The notes beneath the pieces were generated by a model, which was not told where the DNA came from, did not search any database, and saw only the letters and a program-made list of their open reading frames with translations. A DNA stretch of 64,000 nucleotides from Siphonodentalium dalli (lineage: Eukaryota; Mollusca; Scaphopoda; Gadilida; Siphonodentaliidae): positions 170,138,664-170,202,663 of the forward strand of contig CP136066.1 of NCBI GenBank assembly GCA_032622095.1. The letters run 5' to 3'. Position 1 is the stretch's first letter. Every line of letters begins with the position of its first letter. Below are positions 1-9,639 of this stretch, in pieces. The translations under genes were made by a program, and so were the position numbers.

Positions 1-737
1 CATTCCTGCTATTGAGTCTTATTTTGATGTGTTTTGAACAGAAACGGGTCATATATAGTTAATAGTAATGCTATACTACATATAGAGGTTATCAGAAGTT
101 GGATCAGTTGCACAATGGCCAACAATAACTCAAATTCAACTTGATAGTACTAGAAACTGCGCTATTGGAAAAATAAAATTTAATCAGGATTCCATCTACT
201 GATACAACAAAATAAGAATAACTATGCAGAACTCAGCTGAAAATAAGTAATAAAATGAAAGCACACTTGACCATATGTGACATGGAAATAAAGATATAAT
301 AAATAATGGAATAAAATAGACTTTTGACAACGTAAAACATAAAATCTTAACAAATAAATTGAAGGCCAGCCAGGCCAGCTTGAACAATTTCACATTGTTT
401 TCCATGTTAATGTGGATCAGCTTGTAATGTTAATCACAGTAACGAAGATTTTATCGTCACTGATATCGTGAGCAAAAAAAGAAGTGAAATTGGGCTATCC
501 ATCCATATTATTCCCAATTATTACGAAGCCTATTACTTCAGACAGTGGCTACCAGCCTGCCATTACACGCTATAACATGTTTCCTCAGTTCTGGTTTCTG
601 AGATGCCCCAAGAAGAGTAGCGCGGTTATATCATGGTTATGTTTGGTATTAGCATTATTATTCAAACTTGGATGAACTGGGATGACCAGTTGTATTTCCA
701 CATGTTTTGATAAACAATTTGATTCCAGCAATACATG
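1..737. other. AT-rich spacer, nothing recognised
   Basis: Both strands were read. Only short, low-complexity open frames occur, with no domain motif, splice-flanked exon or clear repeat. Confidence 0.5.
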
Positions 738-950
738 CAGTAATGTCCTAATTAAACGACTCCATAACCACAGCAGAATAATGAGTAATTTTTCAGGATT
801 TAGTCGGAAATATGGCTTGTTGACATTCATCGGAAAGCTCTCACCGAGAGCTTTCCGATGAATGACAACAAGCCATATTTCCGACTAAATCCTGAAAAAT
901 TACCTATTATTCTGCTGTGCTTATGGAGTCGATTAATTAGGGCATTACTG
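738..950. repeat. Near-perfect foldback palindrome (about 105-bp arms)
   Basis: The sequence from 738 reads as the reverse complement of the sequence ending at 950. Only a few mismatches and small indels are seen, and the 3-base loop is centred at 844 between CTCTC and GAGAG. Outer ends are CAGTAATGTCC and GGGCATTACTG. It codes for nothing recognisable. Its form fits a foldback or MITE-type transposon remnant with almost no spacer, or a recent inverted duplication. No clear target-site duplication was found. Confidence 0.85.
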
Positions 951-1280
951 TATATCACATAGCAAATATCAAAATATCAAATAATCTGAAATTTGTTGTA
1001 CCGGTACCATGTATTATGTAGAATACTCAAATGTGATTATGTGACTAGATCATGTGACTATATATTATGAAAATGAATGTTAATAAAAACTTTGGCACTC
1101 TGTCTATATATCCCTTGAAATGTGATTATGTTGACACATTTCTTGATTAATGACACTTATATGATAAATTCAAATAGTATCGTTATCTCATTATGCACTG
1201 TTCTATTCAAATATCGCGCAATAAATTATGATAATGCAGGATAATCAGCTATTTGGTTGCTCAATTGATAATTTTCTCAA
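951..1280. other. AT-rich spacer, nothing recognised
   Basis: There is a short repeated motif (GTGATTATGTGAC/T, GTGACTA) near 1033-1125. No gene or other structure was seen. Confidence 0.4.
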
Positions 1281-1284
1281 ATTT

Positions 1285-1560
1285 AGGGGGGTGGGTGTCC
1301 AAAACTGACCGGAAAAAACTTCCTGAAACGGAAAAAAAAGGGTGGGTGTCCAAAATTGCCTGAAAAAAAAAGGCCGGAAACGGAAGAAATTGGGTGGGTG
1401 GGTGGTCCGAGGCCGGAAAAAAAAAATCATCATACGTGCCTGGAAATTTTTTCCGACCTCCCCCCCCTGCCGGAAACGGAAGAAATTGGGTGGGTGGGAG
1501 GTCCGAGGCCGGAAAAAAAATCATCCGACCCCCCCCCCCCCCTGGGAGAACAGGCTGAAT
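1285..1560 (+). repeat. G/C-tract dispersed repeat, copy 1
   Basis: The block is built from GGGTGGGTG..GTCC, GGCCGGAAAAAA, GGAAACGGAAGAAATTGGG and TCCGACCCCCCCC. An internal duplication of about 105 bp (1371-1440 versus 1471-1520) is visible. It ends in a poly-C run followed by GAATATTCAT. Related copies lie near 21.64, 24.65 and 31.75 kb. The overlapping open frames here are repeat translations. GGGTGGGTGGGTGG at about 1391 could form a G-quadruplex. Confidence 0.75.
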
Positions 1561-1649
1561 ATTCATACCTTAAATTGCATCCTGGACATCTCCTTGCGTT
1601 CTTCTGTGAATTCTGTGAACCTGACCTGATGTTATTTTCTTATCTGTAA

Positions 1650-1985
1650 GCTATTTACCAAATGGCAAGACATTTTGTTAAACATTGTTCAAATTATCAT
1701 CCGAACAACCAAAAATGAATTATTTCTGAGTCGAAAAAATGACATAGTTCTGTCAAAACTCATCGGGCCGTGACTATTTTCGCACTTCTCTTTTATCTTT
1801 CTCAAATGTGAACCACATACCAAATACCAAGATATTCTGTTAAAAATTAATGGCCCAAGTTATCATCTGGACAACCTAAAAATTAAGATTCGTAATTCGA
1901 AAGAGAGGTAAAACTTCATCAAAACTCATCGGACCATGACCAAACCAAGTACCAAATATCAAAACATTATGTTGAATATTGCGCC
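1650..1985. repeat. Imperfect tandem repeat, about 145-bp units
   Basis: Two to three diverged units share ACCAAAT, ATTATCATC(C/T)GAACAACC, AAAACTCATCGG and CCGTGAC/CCATGAC. The same family appears inverted at about 11.82-12.17 kb and 45.97-46.2 kb, in the first introns of the two lectin genes. Confidence 0.6.
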
Positions 1986-2095
1986 GAACATTTCAGGGGA
2001 GAAACAATACAGGTACATGTACATGTAGGTGCAAAACTGTGCAATGGCAATTTCGCCCCCCCCCCATTAATTTGCCTGTGGCGAAGTGTACGTAC

Positions 2096-2240
2096 CTTCT
2101 CTTTCCTCCTGATGACGACTGAACCTTCGTGGTCTTGCAAGCACCCCTGGGCGGATGAAGATGGGAAGCACCTGACCCCATTCGAATCGCCGCCCGACAT
2201 ATACGACCGATGCCCAGACGGAGGCGATCACAAAGAAATC
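2096..2240 (-). pseudogene. Decayed PAN-domain exon fragment
   Basis: On the minus strand, one frame reads GGDSNGVRCFPSS, GCLQDHEGSVVI and KEK, then AAG and a GTACGT donor. This matches GDQNGLKCF, GCLEDDAGSVVI and AAG|GTGAGC of the intact PAN exons at 6.3 and 45.0 kb. Further upstream a different frame (D..VIAS.W....Y) aligns to DWCLKNPWC...Y, so at least one frameshift separates the two parts. The signal peptide and N-terminal half are missing. The homology stops a few bases before a Helitron-like 3' terminus (2246-2276), which suggests capture or truncation by that element. The splice donor looks intact, but the exon cannot encode a PAN domain. Confidence 0.65.
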
Positions 2241-2245
2241 CATAA

Positions 2246-2277
2246 ATAGCCCGGACGCAGTCGGGCACATCGGCTAG
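2246..2277 (+). mobile_element. Helitron-like 3' terminus
   Basis: The stretch AGCCCGGAC..GTCGGGC can form a short stem-loop. It is followed by ACATCGG and CTAG, the CTRR terminal signature of Helitrons, and then T. The matching 5' end of this copy was not found. The decayed PAN exon lies immediately upstream. Confidence 0.6.
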
Positions 2278-2289
2278 TATATCTATCTA

Positions 2290-2925
2290 TCTCATATATA
2301 TTTTGAAGACCTCTGTCTGTCTGTCTGTCTGTCTGTTTGTTTGTATGTTTGTCATTAATACAAATCTACGATTCTCGACCGATCGGGACGAAACTTGGTA
2401 CGTGTGTGTAGTTTGACCAGGCGGTGGACGTTGTCGTATTGTCGAGCCCGTGCGGCGCCCGCTTCGCGCATGCGCAGACGAGATCTCGGAAACGGGTGGA
2501 GCTATCGACTTGAAATTTCCTATGTGAATGTATCTTGCCCCGGATACGAATTTTATCGGGTCGCCGAGCCCGTGCGACGCCAGCTTCGCGCATGCGCAGA
2601 CGAGATCTCGGAAACGGATGGAGCTATCGACTTGAAATTTGGTTTGTGAACGTATCTTGCCCCGGATACGAATTTGATCGGGTCATCGAGCCCGTGCGAC
2701 GCCAGCTTCGCGCATGCGCAGACGAGATCTCTGAAACGGGTTGAGCTATCGACTTGAAATTTGTTATGTGAATGTATCTTGCCCCGGATACGAATTTTAT
2801 CGGGTCGCCGAGCCCGTGCGACGTCAGCTTCGCGCATGCGCAGACCAGATCTCGGAAACGGGTGGGGCTGTCGACTTGAAATTTGGTTTTTGAATAGCCC
2901 GGACAACGTCGGGCTCATCGGCTAG
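2290..2925 (+). mobile_element. Helitron-like non-autonomous element H2
   Basis: It begins TCTCATATATATTTTGAAG, followed by a (CTGT)n stretch. The core consists of 122-bp tandem units: CGAGCCCGTGCG recurs at 2443, 2565, 2687 and 2809. Each unit has GCGCATGCGCAGACGAG, CTCGGAAACGG and ATCGACTTGAAATTT. It ends with the hairpin AGCCCGG..GTCGGGCT, CATCGG and CTAG. No Rep/helicase is encoded. The 5' TC, the hairpin and the CTRR end fit a Helitron. The tandem core resembles the bivalve 'pearl' type, which is known from the literature. The open frames over this block are repeat translations. Confidence 0.75.
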
Positions 2926-3800
2926 TCTATACTATATATTTTGAGACTTCGTATATATATGTGTGTGTATATATGTGTGTACTTCATAGAATCCAAAACG
3001 CGTGTACAGATTGAGATCAAATTTCGTATGTAAGTGTAAAATCCCACGGGTATCGTCGTAGTCGGGTTTCCGAAAAGCCCTGAGCACCCTTTATCCACTC
3101 CCAAATCACCGCAAAGGCACGGCGGGGGGGGGGTTAAGGCAACAACACTCTTTATCTATACCTTATACGGAGGTTTTAGTAATTAACGCTCTTTATTGAT
3201 ATGGTCGTTTCTAAACGACACACAACATGCGTTAGAAATACGGAAGTGGATTCCAATGGACGTGGCTAAACGACTGACCCCATGCGTCCGAAATATGGAT
3301 ACGGACGAAATGAAATTATCTCGACTAAAAAGGCAGAATTGATCTAAGAGCTCGAAATATTATGCAGAGGGATTTCACGACGGGATTAATTGACTGTCCG
3401 CTCTGAAGTTTAGGACGGGTACCATGAATTAACTCATTGGAAAACAAAGAATGCGTTATCTCGGAAACGGGTGGAGCTATCGACTATCGAAATTTGCTAT
3501 GTGAATGTATCTTTTACCGGTTCGCCGAGCCCGTGCGACGCCAGCTTCGCGCATGCGCAGACGAGATCTCGGAAACGGGTTGAGCTATCGACTTGAAATT
3601 TGGTATGTAAATGTATCTTGCCCCGGGTACGAATTTTATCGGATCGCCGAGCCCTTGCGACGCAAGCTTCGCGCATGCGCAGACCAGATCTCGGAAACGG
3701 GTGGAGCTATCGACTTGAAATTTTGTTAAATTAAAAAAATGTCATGTTTCTGAAACAAAGCCATGAGACGAATGCCGCCAGTGGCGGGCTAACCTGCTAG
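2926..3800 (+). mobile_element. Helitron-like element H3
   Basis: It starts TCTATACTATATATTTTGAG directly after the CTAG of H2, with no spacer. The middle holds a distinct segment (CGCGTGTACAG, AGCACCC, AACGCTCTTTAT) and about two 122-bp core units at 3475-3725. The end is a second type: hairpin CCGCCAGTGGCGG, then GCTAACCTG and CTAG (3797-3800). Confidence 0.7.
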
Positions 3801-4644
3801 TCTCTTCTATATATTTTGAGAACTCCTTGTATTCGAGAGATAGCCCACACCCTCCGGACCTCAATGATATGATCGTGAATGAGTATTGATATACCCCACT
3901 AAACTTTGACAAACACCAGTAATGGTGTGTAGATCATTTACATATCTCTCCTATATATTTTGATACAATCTATCTAATTTACATATCTCTCTTATATATT
4001 TATGTTTGTGTGTGTGTTGTACTTCATACAAATCTACGATTCTCGACCGATCGGGACGAAACTTGGTACGTGTGTGTAGTTTGACCAGGCGGTGGTCGTT
4101 GTCGTATTGGCGAGCCCGTGCGACGCCCGTGCAGCGCATGCGCAGACGAGATCTCGGAAACGGGTGGAGCTATCGACTTGAAATTTGCTATGTGAATGTA
4201 TCTTGCGCCGGGTACAAATTTTATCGGGTCGCCGAGCCCGTGCGACGCCCGTGCAGCGCATGCGCAGACGAGATCTCGGAAACGGGTGGAGCTATCGACT
4301 TGAAATTTGCTATGAGAATGTATTTTGCGCCGGGTACAAATTTTATCGGTTCGCCGAGCCCGTGCGACGCCCGTGCAGCGCATGCGCAGACGAGATCTCG
4401 GAAACGGGTGGAGCTATCGACTTGAAATTTGGCATGTGAATGTATCTTGCCCCGGGTACAAATTATATCGGGTCGCCGAGCCCGTGCGACGCCAGCTTCG
4501 CGCATGCGCAGACCAGATCTCGGAAACTTGTGGAGCTACCGGGTACTAATTTTCTTATGGAAACGCGTGGAGCTAAAAAATAAAAAAATATATATAAAAA
4601 TGTCATGTTTCGGACAAGCCGCCGGTGGCGGGCTAACCTGCTAG
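3801..4644 (+). mobile_element. Helitron-like element H4, possibly two nested copies
   Basis: A 5' end TCTCTTCTATATATTTTGAG is at 3801. Further 5'-like ends occur near 3946 and 3985 (TCTCTCCTATATATTTTG and a variant), so at least two copies are nested. Core units of about 122 bp run from 4090 to 4530; here CCCGTGCAGCGCATGCGC replaces the usual CCAGCTTCGCGCATGCGC. The 3' end is GGCGGGCTAACCTG and CTAG at 4641-4644. Confidence 0.65.
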
Positions 4645-5766
4645 TACTATATATTTTGAGACTTCGTATATATGTGTGTGTGTGTGTGTGTACTTCATAG
4701 AATCCAAAACGCGTGTACAGCTTGAGCTCAAACTTCCTATGTAAGTGTCAAATACCACCGACACGACCGTGGTCGCGGTTTAGAAAAGCTCAGAGCACCC
4801 GTTCTCCAATCTCAAATCACCACAAAGGCACGGCGTGGGTTAATCAAGTCATTATTTAATGAGCGTTTGTTTTTGACGCATCTCTATAAAGAGCGTCTGT
4901 TTGCCATTCAACGTTATTTGCATCTGCAGAGAGATATACGGAACATACATTAAATTTAAAAAACATTTGTTTCTGACCAACCCTGCGAGCACGGATGGCG
5001 CGCTTTGTTTTTACAGTATATAGTTATATACCGAAATCATCCCAGATAATCACGAATATAGCATCAGATTTCTCCCCAGATATACCCTTATAAAGCTACT
5101 GGAATCTGCCAATCTACGGGAAATTCCAGGGAATGCCGATTGAGCTCAAACCTGCTACCCACGGGAAGTGTCATATATATGAGTGTGTCCTTTATAGACT
5201 CGAACCGATTGAGCTCAAACTTGCTAAATAAGAAAATAGCCCCCAAGCCGTAAATATCAACAACAACGATATTACTAAATACACGTTTTCGGCAATGTGA
5301 GAGTTTTCGGGGAGCCGTGATGCCAACAACAACGACCCGAAGCCCTGAATGCCAACAACAGATTCAATGCAATGTTATCTATTATGCAGAGATATTTCAC
5401 GACATTACGACGGGTACGGCAGACTCAAAATATTATGCAGACAGATTTCCCGACGGGAAGCGTTTGTTTTAAATTCAATGCAATGTTATCGTAGAGAGAT
5501 TTCACGAAACAAAGAATGCGTTGTCTGTCGTTCCTAGGAAGGGGGGATTTCTACGGGTAAATTTTTCCGCCAGAAACAAAAAAATTTATTAAAACAATTC
5601 ACAATTTAATTAAAACAATTTAAAATTAAAAAAAATTAACAATAAAAAAACAATTCAGAAACAAAATATATTAAATTTAAAAAACATTAAATTCATATTC
5701 AAAAATGTCATGTTTCTGAAACAAAGCCATGGTACGAATGCCGCCAGTGGCGGGCTAACCTGCTAG
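4645..5766 (+). mobile_element. Helitron-like element H5
   Basis: It starts TACTATATATTTTGAGAC immediately after the H4 CTAG, without the leading TC. The body has CGCGTGTACAG, AGAGCACCC, GGCACGGCG and ATTATGCAGA segments shared with H3, and no 122-bp core. It ends GCCGCCAGTGGCGGGC, TAACCTG and CTAG at 5763-5766. Confidence 0.65.
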
Positions 5767-5985
5767 TACTATATATTTTGTAACTTCTGTCTGTACATGT
5801 ATGTGTTTGTGTGTATGTGTGTTATAGACTCGAAAACTGCTCGACGCTCCGACTCAAATTTAGTATGTAGGCCTACTTTGATTCCCGGGAACAATATAGG
5901 CGGGTCCAATTTCACGTGACCTTGCTCATATAGGCATGCTTCTGGACCGATAGTTTTCTAAATATCCCGGACGCTGTCGTAATTA
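5767..5985 (+). mobile_element. Truncated Helitron-like element H6
   Basis: It starts TACTATATATTTTG right after H5. Near 5963 it reads AATATCCCGGACGCTGTCG, resembling the AATAGCCCGGAC..GTCGGGC terminal hairpin. The CTAG end is absent, so the copy is eroded or truncated. Confidence 0.5.
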
Positions 5986-6086
5986 TCAATGTTCGCTGTC
6001 GATAGACCGCGTCTGTCCACATTTAGGCAAGTACGTTTAACTCGACAATATAGAGACATTACTTCTGCTAAACTATGAGTCGAACT

Positions 6087-6288
6087 GCTCGTAAAGCTTC
6101 AACATATAACAAGGATGTATAATAAACCCACGAGATATGTGTTCGATATTTTTTTCATATATCTGAATACATTAATCAATGCGTCATTAGTCATGTGATA
6201 TGTAGCGGCGCAGGTCTGTGAACAGGCACATCGTTGTGGGTTCTGATTCAGGCTGGACCAACGCTCTCCGTACTTTGTGCATTCAGTG
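6087..6288 (+). promoter_or_regulatory. Conserved 5' region of PAN-FReD gene A
   Basis: About 200 bp upstream of the ATG is nearly the same as the corresponding stretch of copy B (44783-44983). Shared features are AAGCTTCAACATATA, GATGTATAATAAAC, GAATACAT.AATCAATGCG and TAGCGGCGCAGGTCTGTG. The TATAATAA at about 6118 could be a TATA box, and the part after TAGCGGCGCAGG is probably 5' UTR. No transcription start can be fixed from sequence alone. Confidence 0.45.
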
Positions 6289-6588
6289 ATGGAAGTTGTC
6301 GTGTACTCACTGATCATAGCAGTCTGTCTCCACCTCGTCCGCGGTATCCGGACTGGAGATTTTATCACAATCAAAGGGAAAAGGGAGAGCAATCTGAACA
6401 TGTCCAGCTCAAGTGTGGCGTGTACCAGGAGTAGAATCGAGTGCGCCGATTGGTGTCTTAAGAATCCGTGGTGCGTCATGGCAACTTATATGAAAAACGG
6501 CGATCAAAATGGACTGAAATGTTTTCTATCGTCGGAAAACGATGGGTTGCTAGAGGACGATGACGGATCAATGGTTATCAAGCTGAAG
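6289..6588 (+). CDS. PAN-FReD gene A, exon 1: signal peptide + PAN domain
   Basis: These are the first 100 codons of a secreted two-domain protein. Residues 1-19 (MEVVVYSLIIAVCLHLVRG) are a hydrophobic signal peptide. Residues 20-100 form a PAN/apple-type module with Cys45, 52, 56, 62 and 78 in the pattern CTRSRIECADWCLKNPWC...KCF. PAN modules bind protein or carbohydrate. The ATG at 6289 was chosen over an upstream GTG because it gives the best signal peptide and is shared with copy B. The exon ends AAG|GTGAGA in phase 0. Position 87 is Leu where copy B and the decayed minus-strand copy have Cys, so the mature domain has an odd number of cysteines. It differs from copy B at 21 of 300 bases, 14 of them amino-acid changing. 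It joins in frame to the microexon at 12552 and the FReD exon at 38451. Partner exons are inferred from phase and homology, not from transcripts. Confidence 0.85.
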
Positions 6589-6599
6589 GTGAGATTATA

Positions 6600-6835
6600 T
6601 TTTCGGTTCAGCGTTTTGTGAGGCGTGGCTACAAATTCCTAAATGGTGCCCATTCTGAGGTGCATATAGATGTAGGTTTCCTTATTCGACAGCCCGACTA
6701 CATTATACATAATTAAAGATATAATAAGTGTTCAGACTTCCAGTTACAACAACATAAAATAACATTTTAACATCACTTTCTGCTTTATTCTGTTGACAAA
6801 ATGTTGAACACCTAATATCACATACGTGTATATAT
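6600..6835 (+). repeat. Intron 1 start conserved with copy B
   Basis: The stretch TTCCAGTTAC..AACAACATAAA, CATCACTTTC and AAAATGTTGAACACCTA aligns to 45290-45535 downstream of the copy B exon. The homology then breaks, and gene A gains about 5 kb of repeats that B lacks. Confidence 0.65.
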
Positions 6836-7376
6836 ACACTAGACCCATACATACCAACGCATATATATTTGTTATTGCAAAAGAAGAAAAAAACAGAACT
6901 AGTATATGTAACATGTTTGTATTGTCCCCACACATCAGTGTGCTTTAACAACGACACCTTTGAAATCGCACAAACAATAACACATTTTTGTGATATTGTG
7001 TTAATTAGATAACAGAAACACATAACTAATGAACTCAATATACAGAGCGTTTATATTCAACTCGCTTGGAACCCAATAACTGTTAGTATTTTATATATCA
7101 TGCACAAGTATACATAACTTTTTGCGCGAAATTAAATTAATTTTGACTTATGTATGGGACAACATCGATACAATTTGGGAAATTTATAACTTATCTAAAC
7201 ATGTGTGTACCTTTAATTCAGGTACGATATATATGGTAAACTCGGTAACTAATATACCGGAGGACGTGGGGCTTGTTGCTTATTTTAGTTCAACTTTCTG
7301 ACTGATTCTGAAACTGCCTATACAGCAGGGTGCTCTGCCTATTATTAGCTTATGTCAGCTTCCGGAGGGCAAGACA

Positions 7377-7718
7377 TTGTACCTCTTATCGTGGACTCAA
7401 ATGTCACTTCAGGCCTGGCTAGATCGCTATCAACTGGGCATCTCGCTTTCTCGGAAAAACATTCTTTTTGGGATTGGTGCTCACAATAAAAACAACAAAC
7501 TAAACTTTCTTATACTATCAATTCTGAAATATTATCTGTATAAAACAAAAATTAACCCCGACGAACTCTCTCTGAAATTACTCATTCGAGAATTTGAATT
7601 ACGATATAAGTCGTATCGATATATTGCACTCAACTCAGACGATCTGAACAATTTCCAACTCGAGTGGAGGGACCTAATGAAAGCCATGCAACAAACAACA
7701 GGGCATACACATAACTAA
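7377..7718 (+). pseudogene. LINE ORF2 C-terminal fragment (copy 1)
   Basis: The frame reads SLQAWLDRYQLGISL, RKNILFGIG, NKLNFLILSILKYYLYK and FQLEWRDLM. This resembles the extreme C-terminus of non-LTR retrotransposon ORF2 proteins, after the reverse transcriptase (pattern ILFG..N..LN.LIL..K.YIYK). It is carried in the 1.11-kb unit. No RT motifs precede it, so it is a fragment and not a gene. Confidence 0.55.
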
Positions 7719-8516
7719 CTTAGCAGGGAACATAATTATCTTGAATAGTAAATAGTCCGAGTTTACAATATGATAATCGGCAAACCAGTCCAAAGTTTCA
7801 TGAACAAATTTGAGACAGAATATAACTGGCATAAATATATATATGTCGACCTCCCCCACCATTCCCGTCTATATATTTATGCAATCGTTGTAATCAGATA
7901 TTGTTCTGTACATAACATAAATGTGTAATATAATGAAATAATAAAATATTTAAAAAAACAAAAAAAATACCAAAGCATATATATTTGTTATTGCAACAGA
8001 AAAAAAACAGTACTAGTATATGTAACATGTTTGTATTGTCCCACACATCAGTGTGCTTTAACAATGACACCTCTGAAATCGCACAAACAATAACACATTT
8101 TTGTGATAATGTGTTAATTAGATAACAGAAACACATAACTAATGAACTCAATATAAAGAGCGTTTATATTCAACTCGCTTGGAACCCAATAACTGTTAGT
8201 ATTTTATACATCATGCACAAGTATACATAACTTATTTGCGCGAAATTAAATTAATTTTGACTGTTATGTATGGGACAACATCAATACAATTTGGGAAATT
8301 TATAACTTATCTAAACATGTGTGTACCTTTAATTCAGGTACGATATATATGGTAAACTCGGTAACTAATATACCGGAGGACGTGGGGCTTGTTGCTTATT
8401 TTAGTTCAACTTTCTGACTGATTCTGAAACTGCCTATACAGCAGGGTGCTCTGCCTATTATTAGCTTATGTCAGCTTCCGTAGGGCAAGACATGGTATCT
8501 CTTATCGTGGACTCAA

Positions 8517-8835
8517 GTGTCACTTCAGGCCTGGCTAGAACGCTATCAACTGGGCATCTCGCTTTCTCGGAAAAACATTCTTTTTGGGATTGGTGCTCAC
8601 AATAAAAACAACAAACTAAACTTTCTTATACTATCAATTCTGAAATATTATCTGTATAAAACAAAATTTAACCCCGACGAACTCTCTGAAATTACTCATT
8701 CGAGAATTTGAATTACGATATAAGTCGTATCGATATATTGCACTCAACTCAGATGATCTGAACAATTTCCAACTCGAGTGGAGGGACCTAATGAAAGCCA
8801 TGCAACAAACAACAGGGCATACACATAACTAACTT
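8517..8835 (+). pseudogene. LINE ORF2 C-terminal fragment (copy 2)
   Basis: This is the second-unit counterpart of the 7377 fragment. A small deletion (LSLKLLIREF becomes LSEITHSRI) shifts the frame after about 64 codons, and it is otherwise nearly identical in DNA. The third unit stops before this segment. Confidence 0.55.
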
Positions 8836-9639
8836 AGCAGGGAACATAATTATCTTGAATAGTAAATAGTCCGAGTTTACAATATGATAATCGGCAAACC
8901 AGTCCAAAGTTTCATGAACAAATTTGAGACAGAATATAACTGGCATAAATATATATATGTCGACCTCCCCCACCATTCCCGTCTATATATTTATGCAATC
9001 GTTGTAATCAGATATTGTTCTGTACATAACATAAATGTGTAATATAATGAAAAAATAAAATATTTAAAAAATACCAAAAAAATACCAAAGCATATATATT
9101 TGTTATTGCAACAGAAAAAAAACAGTACTAGTATATGTAACATGTTTGTATTGTCCCACACATCAGTGTGCTTTAACAACGACACCTCTGAAATCGCACA
9201 AACAATAACACATTTTTGTGATAATGTGTTAATTAGATAACAGAAACACATAACTAATGAACTCAATATAAAGAGCGTTTATATTCAACTCGCTTGGAAC
9301 CCAATAACTGTTAGTATTTTATACATCATGCACAAGTATACATAACTTATTTGCGCGAAATTAAATTAATTTTGACTGTTATGAATGGGACAACATCAAT
9401 ACAATTTGGGAAATTTATAACTTATCTAAACATGCGTGTACCTTTAATTCAGGTACGATATATATGGTAAACTCGGTAACTAATATACCGGAGGACGTGG
9501 GGCTTGTTGCTTATTTTATTTCAACTTTCTGACTGATTCTGAAACTGCCTATACAGCAGGGTGCTCTGCCTATTATTAGCTTATGTCAGCTTCCGTAGGG
9601 CAAGACATGGTACCTCTTGTCGTGGACTCAAGTGTCACT

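Larger units (their letters stand above)
6850..9639 (+). repeat. 1.11-kb tandem repeat, about 2.5 copies
   Basis: Copies begin near 6858, 7975 and 9090 (CATATATATTTGTTATTGCAA) and are nearly identical, with a period of about 1.11 kb. The third ends abruptly near 9639, after GTGGACTCAAGTGTCACT. The unit includes ACTAGTATATGTAACATG, ATTAGATAACAGAAACAC, GGTACGATATATATGG and a LINE 3' fragment. The high identity points to recent local duplication within intron 1. The minus-strand open frames in these units are incidental. Confidence 0.85.

Noticed and set aside
2366-4549. Open frames with repeated words such as RARATPASRMRRRDLGNG
   Set aside because: They are translations of the 122-bp Helitron core repeats on both strands, with frame lengths set by the repeat period.
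6099-6479. 126-codon minus-strand frame over the PAN exon
   Set aside because: It is the antisense shadow of exon 1, whose + strand frame has the domain and splice donor.
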